A program made the position numbers and the translations under genes. From Nostoc sp. 'Peltigera membranacea cyanobiont' N6 (GTDB lineage: Bacteria; Cyanobacteriota; Cyanobacteriia; Cyanobacteriales; Nostocaceae), in assembly GCF_002949735.1 (NCBI RefSeq), contig NZ_CP026681.1:5858001-5922000 (forward strand): a DNA stretch of 64,000 bases, given 5' to 3'. Below, piece by piece: positions 8,738 through 17,128 of this stretch. Under the pieces are notes generated by a model that did no database searches, was not told the DNA's origin, and was given only the letters and a program-made list of their open reading frames with translations. Positions within the stretch are counted from its first letter, which is position 1; the number at the start of each line of letters is the position of its first letter.

Positions 8738-9855
8738 TGTTTTGGTATACCTTAACTCCACTAGATATACTACTTTTACGAGATGCTAAACCTTTCACAC
8801 CAGGAGAAAGGGCATGGGCTGGTAGTGTCTTTCCGCCTAATGGACATAGCATTGTCGGCGCACTACGCGGATTGTTATCAGAAAAGAAAAACTTTCGTCT
8901 TGTTGGGCCTTTTCTGTGCCGCCAAACTGACACAGGAGTTAAGCTTTACTTACCTCGTCCTCTAGGATTTTTTAAGTCAACGCCTTTGATGCCCTTAGCA
9001 TGGGAATCTGACTCTCACTTAAGAAATGCTCTTTGGGACAGAAGTCAACCTTGTCCCTTGGTGAAACCTGGTTCAACACCTCCAGATGATGACGTAGAGA
9101 TTGTGACTACAGAGAGAAAATTCCGTCAGTATCTTCCTTACGAAGTTGTCAGTAAATATCTCAAAACTGGAATAATAGATGAAGAAGATTGGTTAGTCAT
9201 CAAAGATAGTGATGAAGACAAACCTTGGACAGTAGAAACTCGTTCTCACAATGCCATTGAAGAAGGAAGCAGACAAGTTAAAGATGCCGATGGTTACTTT
9301 GTCGAGAATGGTATTCGTCTTCATACTGGCTGGAGTTTAGCTATTGGCATAGATACAGAAATTGAAACTCCTAATACTGTACGACTGGGTGGAGAAGGAC
9401 ATCGCAGCATAGTGAAGCAGTGCAACGAGTTAGGGGAACAATGGGCTAGTCTGCAAAAGATTTCTCAGCAGAATTTTCAGCAAGGTGATAAGTCTATAGC
9501 TTACTTGGTTACTCCTGGTGTGTTTGAACGAAAACACAAAGATAACTTACATAGTTCATCTTTATGTCGTGCTTTTCCTTGGGAATGGAAATTAGCGCAT
9601 ACGGTGAATAGTAATCAAACACCAGGAAATTTAGTTAGTTTAGCGACTGAGAAGCCAGTACCGATAAGCTGTCGGTTTCGAGATAAAGAGTCATCAACTA
9701 AAAGTATTCCTGCGCCACAAGTGTTCGCTGCCCCACCAGGGAGTTTGTATTATCTGAATCAACCCCAAAGTTTGTTTCAGGATGATTCCAATACTAAGGT
9801 AAATAGCTGGAGACAACTTGGTTATTCTGAGTTACTTTGGCTGACATACAAATAA
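8737..9855 (+). CDS. cmr3: Cmr3 (RAMP subunit, crRNA 5' handle binding)
   Basis: This 372-residue RAMP-family protein begins MFWYTLTPLDILLLRDAKPF and contains the Cmr3 pattern FTPGERAWAGSVFPP and SIVGALRGLL near the N terminus. In Cmr complexes Cmr3 holds the 5' handle of the crRNA and contacts Cas10. I chose ATG 8737 over the upstream TTG 8731 because AGGAGGTGG (8722-8730) is correctly spaced for it and it gives the usual 1-nt overlap with cas10. The long middle part (about 90-200) contains many acidic residues. It is followed 15 bp later by cmr4. Confidence 0.88.
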   Translation: MFWYTLTPLDILLLRDAKPFTPGERAWAGSVFPPNGHSIVGALRGLLSEKKNFRLVGPFLCRQTDTGVKLYLPRPLGFFKSTPLMPLAWESDSHLRNALWDRSQPCPLVKPGSTPPDDDVEIVTTERKFRQYLPYEVVSKYLKTGIIDEEDWLVIKDSDEDKPWTVETRSHNAIEEGSRQVKDADGYFVENGIRLHTGWSLAIGIDTEIETPNTVRLGGEGHRSIVKQCNELGEQWASLQKISQQNFQQGDKSIAYLVTPGVFERKHKDNLHSSSLCRAFPWEWKLAHTVNSNQTPGNLVSLATEKPVPISCRFRDKESSTKSIPAPQVFAAPPGSLYYLNQPQSLFQDDSNTKVNSWRQLGYSELLWLTYK

Positions 9856-9870
9856 AAAGAGGTAAAATTA

Positions 9871-10665
9871 ATGATTGACTACATTTACTTATATTTGCTT
9901 TCTCCATTACATACAGGCGGGACAACTCAAGAAGGTAATTTACTAGGAATTGCCAGAGAATCACATACTAACTTACCCTACATTCCTTCAAGTACAATTC
10001 GGGGTAAATTACGGTCAAGCATTGCAGAAAAAAAAGAAATTCAATCGAAATTATTTGGAACTGATTTAAAGGATGGAAAACAATTAGAACAGGGTGATAT
10101 TTGGATTGGTGATGCTTCTATACTCTGGCTACCTGTACCTTCTTTGAGTCACAGTGTAGTTTGGATTAGTTGCCCTATGTTATTAAATCGTTGGCAACGC
10201 CTACAGGGTAATACTTCTCAATTACCTGCGGAATATAGCTGTAATTTTACTAATGCTCAATCTCCGATTTATCTCAAAGATGCAATCATCAAAGCTGAAC
10301 ACTTAAAACAGTGGTCAAACTGGAAGGAATTTGTTCCCCAAAGCTCAGAAACTATTTCTATGAATCGTTTCTTAGTCCTACCAGATCAACATTGTACGAC
10401 CTTGATCCAAATGAGTTTATGGCGACAAGTAAAAATCAAATTGGATGAACAAAAATCAGTAGATGGTGGGTTCCGTTATGAAGAAGCGATTCCCCCAGAT
10501 ACTTTAATGTATCTGTCTTGGGGAATAACATCTCAAGCCAATGGAACAGCAAAACAATCATCTGTAGATTTTACAGATTTATTGGCAGCTAATCAGATTC
10601 TGCAAATTGGTGGACAGGAAAGTTTAGGACGCGGCTTTGTCCAGCAATGGATAGCAAGTAATTAG
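9871..10665 (+). CDS. cmr4: Cmr4-like backbone RAMP, catalytic Asp apparently replaced
   Basis: This 264-residue RAMP starts MIDYIYLYLLSPLHTGGTTQ. It shows the Cmr4 layout: H14-x-G, then IARE (27-30), then YIPSSTIRGKLR, and a Gly-rich C-terminal GGQESLGRGF. Cmr4 forms the filament along the crRNA and normally cuts target RNA every 6 nt using an Asp in a segment like D-L-P-I-x-R-E. Here the matching positions read L24-L25-G26-I27-A28-R29-E30, and there is no Asp between H14 and R29. The subunit may therefore bind but not slice RNA. It lies between cmr3 and cmr5 in the effector operon, with AAAGAGG upstream as ribosome-binding site. Cmr4 is the best fit given the other subunits present. Confidence 0.82.
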   Translation: MIDYIYLYLLSPLHTGGTTQEGNLLGIARESHTNLPYIPSSTIRGKLRSSIAEKKEIQSKLFGTDLKDGKQLEQGDIWIGDASILWLPVPSLSHSVVWISCPMLLNRWQRLQGNTSQLPAEYSCNFTNAQSPIYLKDAIIKAEHLKQWSNWKEFVPQSSETISMNRFLVLPDQHCTTLIQMSLWRQVKIKLDEQKSVDGGFRYEEAIPPDTLMYLSWGITSQANGTAKQSSVDFTDLLAANQILQIGGQESLGRGFVQQWIASN

Positions 10666-10705
10666 TGAATAAATATCCTAAATAAAATTTGAGGAATTAA
10701 TAATT

Positions 10706-11101
10706 ATGACATTTGACCCCCGTACTATTGGTGAACCTGTCTACGAAGCATTGCAAAATTTAAGAACAGATAATGAGAATAATAAAGAACGTCTCAAAGA
10801 ACAAAAGAATCAAGCAGTAGAATTATATACATATCTTTCTACTTGGGGGATGTTGCGTCTGAAAGCTGAAGAAAAAGCTTTGACTCAAGAAGGAAAAAAG
10901 CAAGTAGTAAAAAAATATTTTGAGTGTTTAGAAAGATTATCTAGTTTAGAAAACTTGGCTAGTGATAATGGTTTACAGGTGTTAAAGCAAGCAAATATCA
11001 CTACAGAGGCGTATCTTGGTTTAACAGGATTAGGGCTGGCTTTGGCACAAGAGTTTAGTTTTTGGGCTAGTGCTGTCTATTGGGATATTAAAGGAGAATA
11101 A
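10706..11101 (+). CDS. cmr5: Cmr5 small subunit
   Basis: This 131-residue, mostly alpha-helical protein is in the position of the type III-B small subunit, between cmr4 and the cmr6/cmr1 gene, with a gap of 5 bp downstream. The helical pattern (NNKERLKEQKNQAVELYTYL, then WGMLRLKAEEKAL) and size fit Cmr5, which forms the inner helical filament and helps position target RNA. Sequence conservation in this family is low, so the call rests mainly on size, composition and gene order. GAGGAA lies upstream of ATG 10706. Confidence 0.85.
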   Translation: MTFDPRTIGEPVYEALQNLRTDNENNKERLKEQKNQAVELYTYLSTWGMLRLKAEEKALTQEGKKQVVKKYFECLERLSSLENLASDNGLQVLKQANITTEAYLGLTGLGLALAQEFSFWASAVYWDIKGE

Positions 11102-11106
11102 AACCA

Positions 11107-13077
11107 ATGACGTTTGAAAAACCAAAAAAACCAGTAAAACCGCTACCCTTATCTCCTGCAATTGCAAAACCAGATATCAGTAAACGAAAGAAAGTAATTA
11201 ATAGTGGTGGGAATCATTCGGGTAGTGCTGGTCGTCCCCCTGGTTCTGGTGGCGGTAACGGTGGAGGTCAACCCCCAACACCTTCGCCTTGGCTAGATGC
11301 AGATAATGAACCTCGTCCAGATCCATCTGCTAGCTTTGTAGAATATCTGCGCTGGATGCGATCGCCCGATGCTGAATACAAAGACCCCAGCAAAGTACAA
11401 TTGTTGCAGATGGCCCAAGAAGGGGCAAATTACTCTACTCGCCTGCAACAACTGACCCAACGTACCCAATTAATCGCTCAAAATACCTTTAAAGTCCAGT
11501 GTCCTTGGCGAATCAGGGTAGGTGGACACCGTGGCCCAGAAAGTATCCTGTTACCTGCCTTTGATGCTTTGGGAATGCCTTATATTCCTTCTAGTACCTT
11601 GCGAGGTTTAGCTAGAACCCAAGCAATTAGGGAAATCATGACACAACAGCAGATATCCTGGAAACAAGCAGAAAAAGAGGTTGCACCTTGGTTTGGTTCT
11701 CTAGAGAGTAACAACAAAAGTGATGGATTATACCCATCTGGAAGCGATCGCGCAGGTAAAATTATTTTTCTAGATGCTTACCCTTTACCTAATCAAAAGT
11801 CTGACCAAAAGGTATTGGCGGTGGACATGGCCAATAACATTTGGAAATGGGACAGTAACTCACTGGAATACAGCCCTAATCCTAACCCATTTCTTAGTTT
11901 AGAAAAGCCGATTTTTGTAATTGGTTTGCGTCTAGTTAGCGGCTGTCAAGATACCCAAATATTGGAAAAAGTTAGACAATGGTTAATTGATGGTTTACAA
12001 GCTGGTGCTGGTTCTCAAGTTAACACTGGCTATGGTCAATTAATTCCAGCAGGCAAAGTCACCCATAAAAACGAGTTTTACCGAATTGAATTTATTTTAC
12101 AAGGGCAACTAATTCATGGGCAGCAGAAGTTTAAAAATGTTTTACAACCCTACCAGAAAGACTATCAGGGAGGTTTTAGATTTGATAAACAAGGGAAGTT
12201 AAGATCAGACACAACATCTTCTGCTGAAGTGCGACCTGTAGCTTTTAAATCTATGCTTCGCTATTGGTTTAGAGCTATTGGTTTAGGGGTTTTATCAGCT
12301 ACAAAAGTTCAGGAATGGGAAGGTAAAATTTTTGGGACAATTACTCCTCAAAAAGAACATGGCTGGTTAATGGTAAGGATATTAGAAGGGAAAAATACCC
12401 AAAGAGAACCTCAAGGTAAAAATGATGATTGTGGTGAACAACAGGGAATTCTCACGCTGAGTTTTTCGTCAGCAGTACCCCAAAGCCAGCAAAATGCCCT
12501 AAAAGAATTGAGCCAAAATCTTATCTGGTTAATGTTTCATCTAGGCGGTATTGGTCAAGGTGCAAGAAGACCTTGCTATTCTCGTCAAAGTCGTCAATAT
12601 GCACCTTGGTGGCGGGGTTCTACCCTCATACCTCAAAGCGATGAATCATTTTGGTTTTTACCCGAAACTGCCAAAGAGTTTCATCAAGTATTTCAGAAAC
12701 GATTACAGAGTTTTTATACGGCATTGCAAGCCTTAGATCCTAGTTGTAATTACCGCTCACTTAAAACTTGTGGTGCAGTCAGCCGTGACAAGTGGACTGA
12801 AGCCATAGACACTAACTGTCGCATAGTTGTTTGTAGTGGAAAAGCAGATTTTGGTAAACCCTATGCATTGGCAGTTTTACACAGTGAACATTTTAAAACT
12901 AACGGAAACTACGATGGCAATCTATGCGGCAAAGTAGGCAGAGAAGTTAAGCCTTCTCCTGTATGGATTGCAGATTTAGATGATTATCAAGTTGTGACAG
13001 TGTTTGGTGCTAGTGCTGATCCTCGCAAAGCATATTTAGAAACATTACGTAATTCCATTCAACTTTTTCCCCTATGA
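11107..13077 (+). CDS. Cmr6-Cmr1 fusion RAMP protein
   Basis: At 656 residues this is about twice the normal length of a Cmr subunit. Residues 36-60 form a Gly/Pro-rich linker. Residues about 120-320 look like Cmr6: GMPYIPSSTLRGLAR (157-171) and a Gly loop GAGSQVNTGYGQL (from 300). Residues about 325-656 look like Cmr1: EVRPVAFKSMLRYWFRA (374-390), KIFGTI, and LGGIGQGARRP (479-489). No separate cmr1 or cmr6 gene is present, so the fusion would supply both 3'-end cap subunits of the complex. A Cmr1/Cmr6 fusion is known in the Synechocystis III-Bv variant. The stop overlaps the start of the CARF-HEPN gene by 4 nt (ATGA). Confidence 0.85.
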   Translation: MTFEKPKKPVKPLPLSPAIAKPDISKRKKVINSGGNHSGSAGRPPGSGGGNGGGQPPTPSPWLDADNEPRPDPSASFVEYLRWMRSPDAEYKDPSKVQLLQMAQEGANYSTRLQQLTQRTQLIAQNTFKVQCPWRIRVGGHRGPESILLPAFDALGMPYIPSSTLRGLARTQAIREIMTQQQISWKQAEKEVAPWFGSLESNNKSDGLYPSGSDRAGKIIFLDAYPLPNQKSDQKVLAVDMANNIWKWDSNSLEYSPNPNPFLSLEKPIFVIGLRLVSGCQDTQILEKVRQWLIDGLQAGAGSQVNTGYGQLIPAGKVTHKNEFYRIEFILQGQLIHGQQKFKNVLQPYQKDYQGGFRFDKQGKLRSDTTSSAEVRPVAFKSMLRYWFRAIGLGVLSATKVQEWEGKIFGTITPQKEHGWLMVRILEGKNTQREPQGKNDDCGEQQGILTLSFSSAVPQSQQNALKELSQNLIWLMFHLGGIGQGARRPCYSRQSRQYAPWWRGSTLIPQSDESFWFLPETAKEFHQVFQKRLQSFYTALQALDPSCNYRSLKTCGAVSRDKWTEAIDTNCRIVVCSGKADFGKPYALAVLHSEHFKTNGNYDGNLCGKVGREVKPSPVWIADLDDYQVVTVFGASADPRKAYLETLRNSIQLFPL

Positions 13078-14633
13078 CAAACATAGTAACTGAAACCAGT
13101 CACGTAGATACTTTAATTATCACTGTTGGTACTCGTCAAATCGGTTGGCGCTGTAAAGAGGGTGTTATTCGTTCTTTTGGGGCTGATGGCAATATTGGCT
13201 ATCCCGCCCATGTAAACCAACTTTATCAAGAATTAGGAATAGAGCGAGGTATTTATCAAGAAAATGATAAAACTTATCCTTGGAGTGCGCGAGATTTAGG
13301 TCAACGCTATTATGATTACGCTAAAGAGTGGCTAGGTGATGATTTTAATCAAGTTGAATTATTGTTAGACCAAAAGATTATTGAAGCTGGCATTAAACAA
13401 GGATTAAAGCATATTATTCTTTGGGGAACTGACCAACCAGAAACAGTTTCTTGGTTTTATCGCCGATTAGATACATTATGGCTAGCCGAATTAATGGCAG
13501 GGAAAATCAAAAATATTTTTCCTGATGTCAGGGTTGACATTCATACACCAAAAATTAATGCTAATGATAGTGATGCTATTCGGAAAGAATTGGAACTTTT
13601 AGTTTTAAAAGAAGCCATAAGTTCTTTTTCTCCCAATCAAGATGAAGAATTTGTTTTATGGATACAGAATAAAGGTTGTACTCCTGCAATCGCCTCTGGT
13701 GTCGAAATTTGTGCGGCGGCGTTAGTGCGTCAATGTCAAGTGTTTAATGCTAGTCCTGATGAGCCAGAAGAATTCTTTCCCACTTTGACCGATGGTTCTA
13801 GAACAGCTACTCACTCTCAAAGTTTCAAATTAATTCCAATGGGAGAGTACTTCTGGTCACTAGAACGGTTACGGATAATTTCTGCCTGGGAAAGAGGCGA
13901 TTTTTCCGAAGCCCAATTTTGGTTAAAGGTACATCAAAATCGACAGAAAGTTTTATATAAATTAGCTGGTATCTTGGTTAAGTATACCAACTGTGAATCT
14001 GACAATAGTTTTTTTCAATCTCTTGAAGATTGGTTACGTTCTAATGATGTCAGCAAGATAGTAAATAGTGAAATAATTAAAACTTGGCAAGAACAATCAC
14101 GTCAGATAAGACAGGATGATCTGATCCAGGCTTGGGAGTCTACTCTGCTTATAGAATTACCTCTTCACCGCCAAAATTATACTGCTGCATTTGTTCAGTT
14201 CGCCCAAATTTTAGAGCGATTACTATATATTCAATCTCGATCACAAAACTGGTTATCAAAAGGTTTTATTACACTACCATCAACTAAAGAATATTTAGGC
14301 AATACCTACGAACCAGGGCTTGCAGGTTTAATAAAAGGATGGTGTAAATCTCGAAAATTAAGTCAAGATAACAAATGGTGTAAATTATTAGACCGTATTC
14401 GTGATAAACGCAATAATGTTATTCACAAAGGAGCAGCTATAACTCTATCTCAAATTCGTTCTATGTGGGCTGATGATGGTTTATTTCCAGTGAAATATCC
14501 ACAAACCCCAGAAGTTGTCAAAGATTTGATGATGGATGTACTTAAAGAAGTTGGTAATCCCCCTAATTTAGACCAATTGTTGCTGCAATCTCTGTATAAA
14601 TGGAGTCTTAATGTATTAAATAATGCTACTTAA
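13074..14633 (+). CDS. CARF-HEPN effector RNase (Csm6/Csx1-type)
   Basis: This 519-residue protein starts with a CARF-like Rossmann strand, TLIITVGTRQIGW (13-25), and has the second CARF ligand segment NKGCTPAIASG (199-209). The C-terminal helical part contains an HEPN RNase motif R-x4-H (R446-NNVI-H451, with R443 just before). CARF proteins bind cyclic oligoadenylate made by Cas10 and switch on HEPN RNA cleavage. The gene overlaps the cmr6/cmr1 fusion by 4 nt and is last in the effector operon, so it is very likely co-produced with the complex. The exact subfamily is unclear; it is longer than most Csx1 and Csm6 proteins. Confidence 0.85.
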   Translation: MTNIVTETSHVDTLIITVGTRQIGWRCKEGVIRSFGADGNIGYPAHVNQLYQELGIERGIYQENDKTYPWSARDLGQRYYDYAKEWLGDDFNQVELLLDQKIIEAGIKQGLKHIILWGTDQPETVSWFYRRLDTLWLAELMAGKIKNIFPDVRVDIHTPKINANDSDAIRKELELLVLKEAISSFSPNQDEEFVLWIQNKGCTPAIASGVEICAAALVRQCQVFNASPDEPEEFFPTLTDGSRTATHSQSFKLIPMGEYFWSLERLRIISAWERGDFSEAQFWLKVHQNRQKVLYKLAGILVKYTNCESDNSFFQSLEDWLRSNDVSKIVNSEIIKTWQEQSRQIRQDDLIQAWESTLLIELPLHRQNYTAAFVQFAQILERLLYIQSRSQNWLSKGFITLPSTKEYLGNTYEPGLAGLIKGWCKSRKLSQDNKWCKLLDRIRDKRNNVIHKGAAITLSQIRSMWADDGLFPVKYPQTPEVVKDLMMDVLKEVGNPPNLDQLLLQSLYKWSLNVLNNAT

Positions 14634-14689
14634 TCCTTGAAATAGTACGCATTTAAACCCATCAGTGTATGTAGTTATGGAGAATGTGA

Positions 14690-14821
14690 TTAACGCTCTT
14701 CTATGACTCTGGAGAGAAAATAATCCAAGCGATTAGAAATCGCGGCTACACAAACTCTCGTCCGCCTGCGCGGACTAACGCCAAAATAAGGTTTCAAATT
14801 TCATCTGACGAGAGTAATAAA
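14690..14821. mobile_element. MITE-like element, right end missing at the orphan CRISPR repeat
   Basis: The left end, TTAACGCTCTTCTATGACTC (from 14690), matches the ends of the complete element at 41792-41983. The right end should read AGTAATAAAAGAGCGTTAA, but only AGTAATAAAA (about 14813-14822) is present, after which the orphan CRISPR repeat begins. The interior holds a small GC-rich hairpin (CCGCCTGCGCGG). No coding sequence is seen. The rest of the gap up to 14955 contains nothing else recognisable. Confidence 0.55.
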
Positions 14822-14857
14822 ATTCCCACTCGCTGGGGATATTAATTGAATGGAGAT
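14822..14857 (+). repeat. Orphan CRISPR repeat downstream of the effector operon
   Basis: This single 36-bp copy of the array repeat differs from the consensus at ATACTAATT to ATATTAATT and at the end (GGAGAT instead of GGAAAC). It has the same orientation as the array but lies 9.3 kb away, beyond the CARF-HEPN gene. No second repeat follows. Confidence 0.95.
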
Positions 14858-14955
14858 CACATTAGATAGTAAGCCTGCTCCTGTTACCTGCTGCCCTAGC
14901 ACACGTATCGCTTTCTATTTTTGGGAACTATAACTAGAGGTTTAGAGGATAAGAA

Positions 14956-15138
14956 ATGTTGGCAAAAAATCTAATTCGTTGGCGGCGAGTTCTGCTGGTC
15001 ACAACTTTAGGGACAGTAATTATATTTGCGATGGCTACAGCCTTTCGTTATTGGCAAGTAAAAACACAGGGTTGGTGTGTCCGGTTTGCTCCAAATGGTA
15101 CTCAGAAAGTTTTGTACGGTAACGACTGTTGGAAATAA
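14956..15138 (+). CDS. Small single-pass membrane protein, 60 aa
   Basis: I do not recognise a family. The protein has a basic N terminus (LIRWRR), one hydrophobic helix (VLLVTTLGTVIIFAMATAF, about 13-31) and a short extracytoplasmic tail with two Cys (QGWCVRFAPNG, GNDCWK). A purine-rich GAGGATAAG precedes ATG 14956, which supports translation. The tail with two Cys suggests a periplasmic or secreted disulphide. The degenerate repeat-protein copy begins right at its 3' end, so the gene sits at a junction of rearranged DNA. Confidence 0.45.
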   Translation: MLAKNLIRWRRVLLVTTLGTVIIFAMATAFRYWQVKTQGWCVRFAPNGTQKVLYGNDCWK

Positions 15139-15790
15139 AAATGTTAAAGTTGCGTCTTGTAAAGAAGGCACTTGTTCCGCCATGCCCGTTGCCGAAAATG
15201 AATTTTCTTCAAGTTCAGGGATGTCTAGCGACAAGCCGTTTCACGTCTACGCTAATCAAACACAAGAGGAAGTAGAACAGGGTTATTCTGCAACTCTTGG
15301 AGACGTTGCGCGAACGTTGTTAGTTGAAAATTCAGTTTTAGGCGTAGAAGCCAAAGCAGTGAATGAAGGTCAAAGTTCCGTCGCGCCCGTGTCAAATGCT
15401 GAAAAATGGTCGCATGAGGCGATAGTTGCGCGGTCAAATATGCGACCTGTAAGAAGGGAGAAACTAAATCGAGCAGCAAATTCAGGGGAGAATCCAGGCT
15501 TTGAGTTCTTGCAAGAATATTGGAGTGATGATCCGGCTTTGCAAATGGGAGCAATGCGAAAATGTGAGATCGGATTTTATATCTCAATTACCAGGGCTTA
15601 TTCCCAATAAACCGAGGTCCAAGTTCCTTGTTTTTGCCTTTTCTAAGTAGCGATCGCTAAAAATTTAGGTAATTTATGTTACCTATCTTTTGTACCTCAC
15701 AAAATCGCATTGCTCCCTTGCAAATTGTGATCAAGAAATTGTTGGCGAAGTTTCCGCAGTGGGGTATTGCGATTGTGGATGGGGTTTTAC
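15131..15790 (+). pseudogene. Degenerate second copy of the repeat-containing protein (447-1271), split by a MITE
   Basis: This copy reads KEGTCSAMPVAENEFSSSS, then LLVENSVLGVEAKAVNEG, then EKWSHEAIVARSNMRPVRR, closely matching the C-terminal two thirds of the protein at 447-1271. It lacks the first repeat modules. At DDPALQ the frame runs into a 171-bp insertion (15547-15717). Past it the reading resumes as LQIVIKKLLAKFPQWGIAIVDGVL, the same tail as in the left copy. The final residues after GVL diverge. It is a remnant, unlikely to be functional. Confidence 0.8.
15547..15717. mobile_element. 171-bp MITE with 8-bp target duplication
   Basis: The ends are perfect inverted 12-mers: GGGAGCAATGCG (15547-15558) and CGCATTGCTCCC (15706-15717). 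Similarity extends further inward (TGTGAG on both arms). It is flanked by the direct repeat TTGCAAAT (15539-15546 and 15718-15725). Removing the element and one duplicate restores the reading frame of the interrupted gene. It contains no transposase and was presumably moved in trans. The parent IS family is not identifiable here. Confidence 0.85.
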
Positions 15791-16148
15791 GGACTGTAAC
15801 ACAAGATTTCTGTTGAAGTTTGTGTATTCGGCGATCGCCTACAAGCAGAATATTGAGTCGGCTTTTGCTGTTCTTGTGCGATTGCAGTTTTGGCTAGATG
15901 CAGAGATTGAGCTTACAGTCAGGCGGTTCTGGGACAAAGTTGGCAAAAACAATGAGTCCTTAAAATTCCTTTAAGGTTTCCTGTAAGGTTTTTTAACCTA
16001 TTGTCAGTAGTGTAAAAGTTATGGTATTACAATCTACCTTGTCAACTACGAGCTTGTGTATAGGTAATTTTGTTAGGGACTTCCAGAAATGCTTTCAAAT
16101 CTGCTCTTAACAAAGGTATTCACCCCTCAAATAAAATCGAAAACTACC
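15791..16148. other. Intergenic, no gene recognised
   Basis: This 358-bp stretch has stops in all frames apart from short chance frames. It includes one GGCGATCGCC octamer and nothing else distinctive. Confidence 0.6.
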
Positions 16149-16910
16149 ATGAACAAACAATCGTTTAACTACAAATACTCAATTATTCCTCTATTAGGTG
16201 CAATAATAGTCACCAACGGATTTTTATCCAAAGTATCGGCGCAAAATATTTCTGCTCCAGAGACTACTGATTCTGTTGCAGTCAGTGTCAAAAATCAAGA
16301 GTTTCCACAGTGGGGATATTACATGGTGCGAAGAGATTTTCGCAAATGTGTTTCTCCAATATGCGGTGGATATTTTATAAATCTTGTCAACTTGAAAGCT
16401 ACTCCTTGCTTAGATGGTGTTTTTCGCTCCGAATGCTATGTATCTGCAATTGATTGGAATTCGCTGAAAGTCTCGCCTTCCGAACTAATAAAAATTCAAA
16501 ATGATGATGGTAGCCGTGTGATTCTCAGAGGTAACATCGTTCCAGTAACATTTCCTCTCTTCGGTGAGTTTGGGAATTTGAGAGTAAAGGAAGCCTTCTA
16601 TGCCGCGACAAATGCCCCAGCAAAAGGTACTTTTGTGGCACTAAAAGACAATGGCATTCGTTGCATCACAACTCCTTGCTTTTCCACAGATAATCTGGTT
16701 CTAAATAAACCTAAGACTGCTCAAGTTTCGTCAATTGATTTGAGTCAAACGGGTGCAACACAAAAACAACTTGACGCAGCAACAAGCGAAATTTTTGATC
16801 AAGGTTTGATTGCTGTAGGTAAAACTGAGGTAGTAGAAAACGTAGATCCAACAAACAGAGGTAGTCACTTTGTGGGTACGCAGTTTTATCTGAGAGTGGA
16901 ACCAAAGTAA
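16149..16910 (+). CDS. Secreted Cys-rich protein, probable DUF6748 family
   Basis: This 253-residue protein starts at ATG 16149, chosen because it gives a clean signal peptide (MNKQSFNYKYSIIPLLGAII ending SKVSAQ). The frame itself opens 20 codons earlier. The mature part contains WGYYMVRRDFRKCVSPICGG and a second Cys pair, CITTPCFS. The Cys-Pro motif and the pattern 'YYMVRRD-KC-SP-CGGYF' fit secreted DUF6748-type proteins, whose function is unknown. The product is likely periplasmic or outer-surface, with disulphides. There is no operon partner; it stands alone between the remnant regions. Confidence 0.65.
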   Translation: MNKQSFNYKYSIIPLLGAIIVTNGFLSKVSAQNISAPETTDSVAVSVKNQEFPQWGYYMVRRDFRKCVSPICGGYFINLVNLKATPCLDGVFRSECYVSAIDWNSLKVSPSELIKIQNDDGSRVILRGNIVPVTFPLFGEFGNLRVKEAFYAATNAPAKGTFVALKDNGIRCITTPCFSTDNLVLNKPKTAQVSSIDLSQTGATQKQLDAATSEIFDQGLIAVGKTEVVENVDPTNRGSHFVGTQFYLRVEPK

Positions 16911-17128
16911 AAGAATTTTAGCTCAGATAAAATATTTCCAAAATAGACAAGCGGTGTGGGAGCGATGTCTGCGACTGGCTACGCACTTCAACTACTTGCA
17001 TATTCCAGCACTCGTTCCCACTCCCAGCGCCATACCGTCTCTACCAGTATTTCCTTGCTGTTGGTGAATTGGATGAATTCTTGCCCATTGTCATAAAATA
17101 AAATATTTCCTTAGTTTTCGTTAGATTT
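16911..17128. other. Gap containing a gene fragment
   Basis: This 218-bp stretch is mostly occupied by the minus-strand remnant at 16988-17110. The remainder shows no feature. Confidence 0.5.
16988..17110 (-). pseudogene. C-terminal fragment, paralogous to the 173-aa protein at 17413-17934
   Basis: Minus-strand translation gives NILFYDNGQEFIQF, then NSKEILVETVWRWEWERVLE, ending YASS and a stop. The 173-aa neighbour reads DIFYDHGQEFIKF, then NGKEILVDTAYKWGWERVAD at the same place. No N-terminal part of this copy is present. It is a leftover of a tandem duplication or recombination. Confidence 0.75.
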
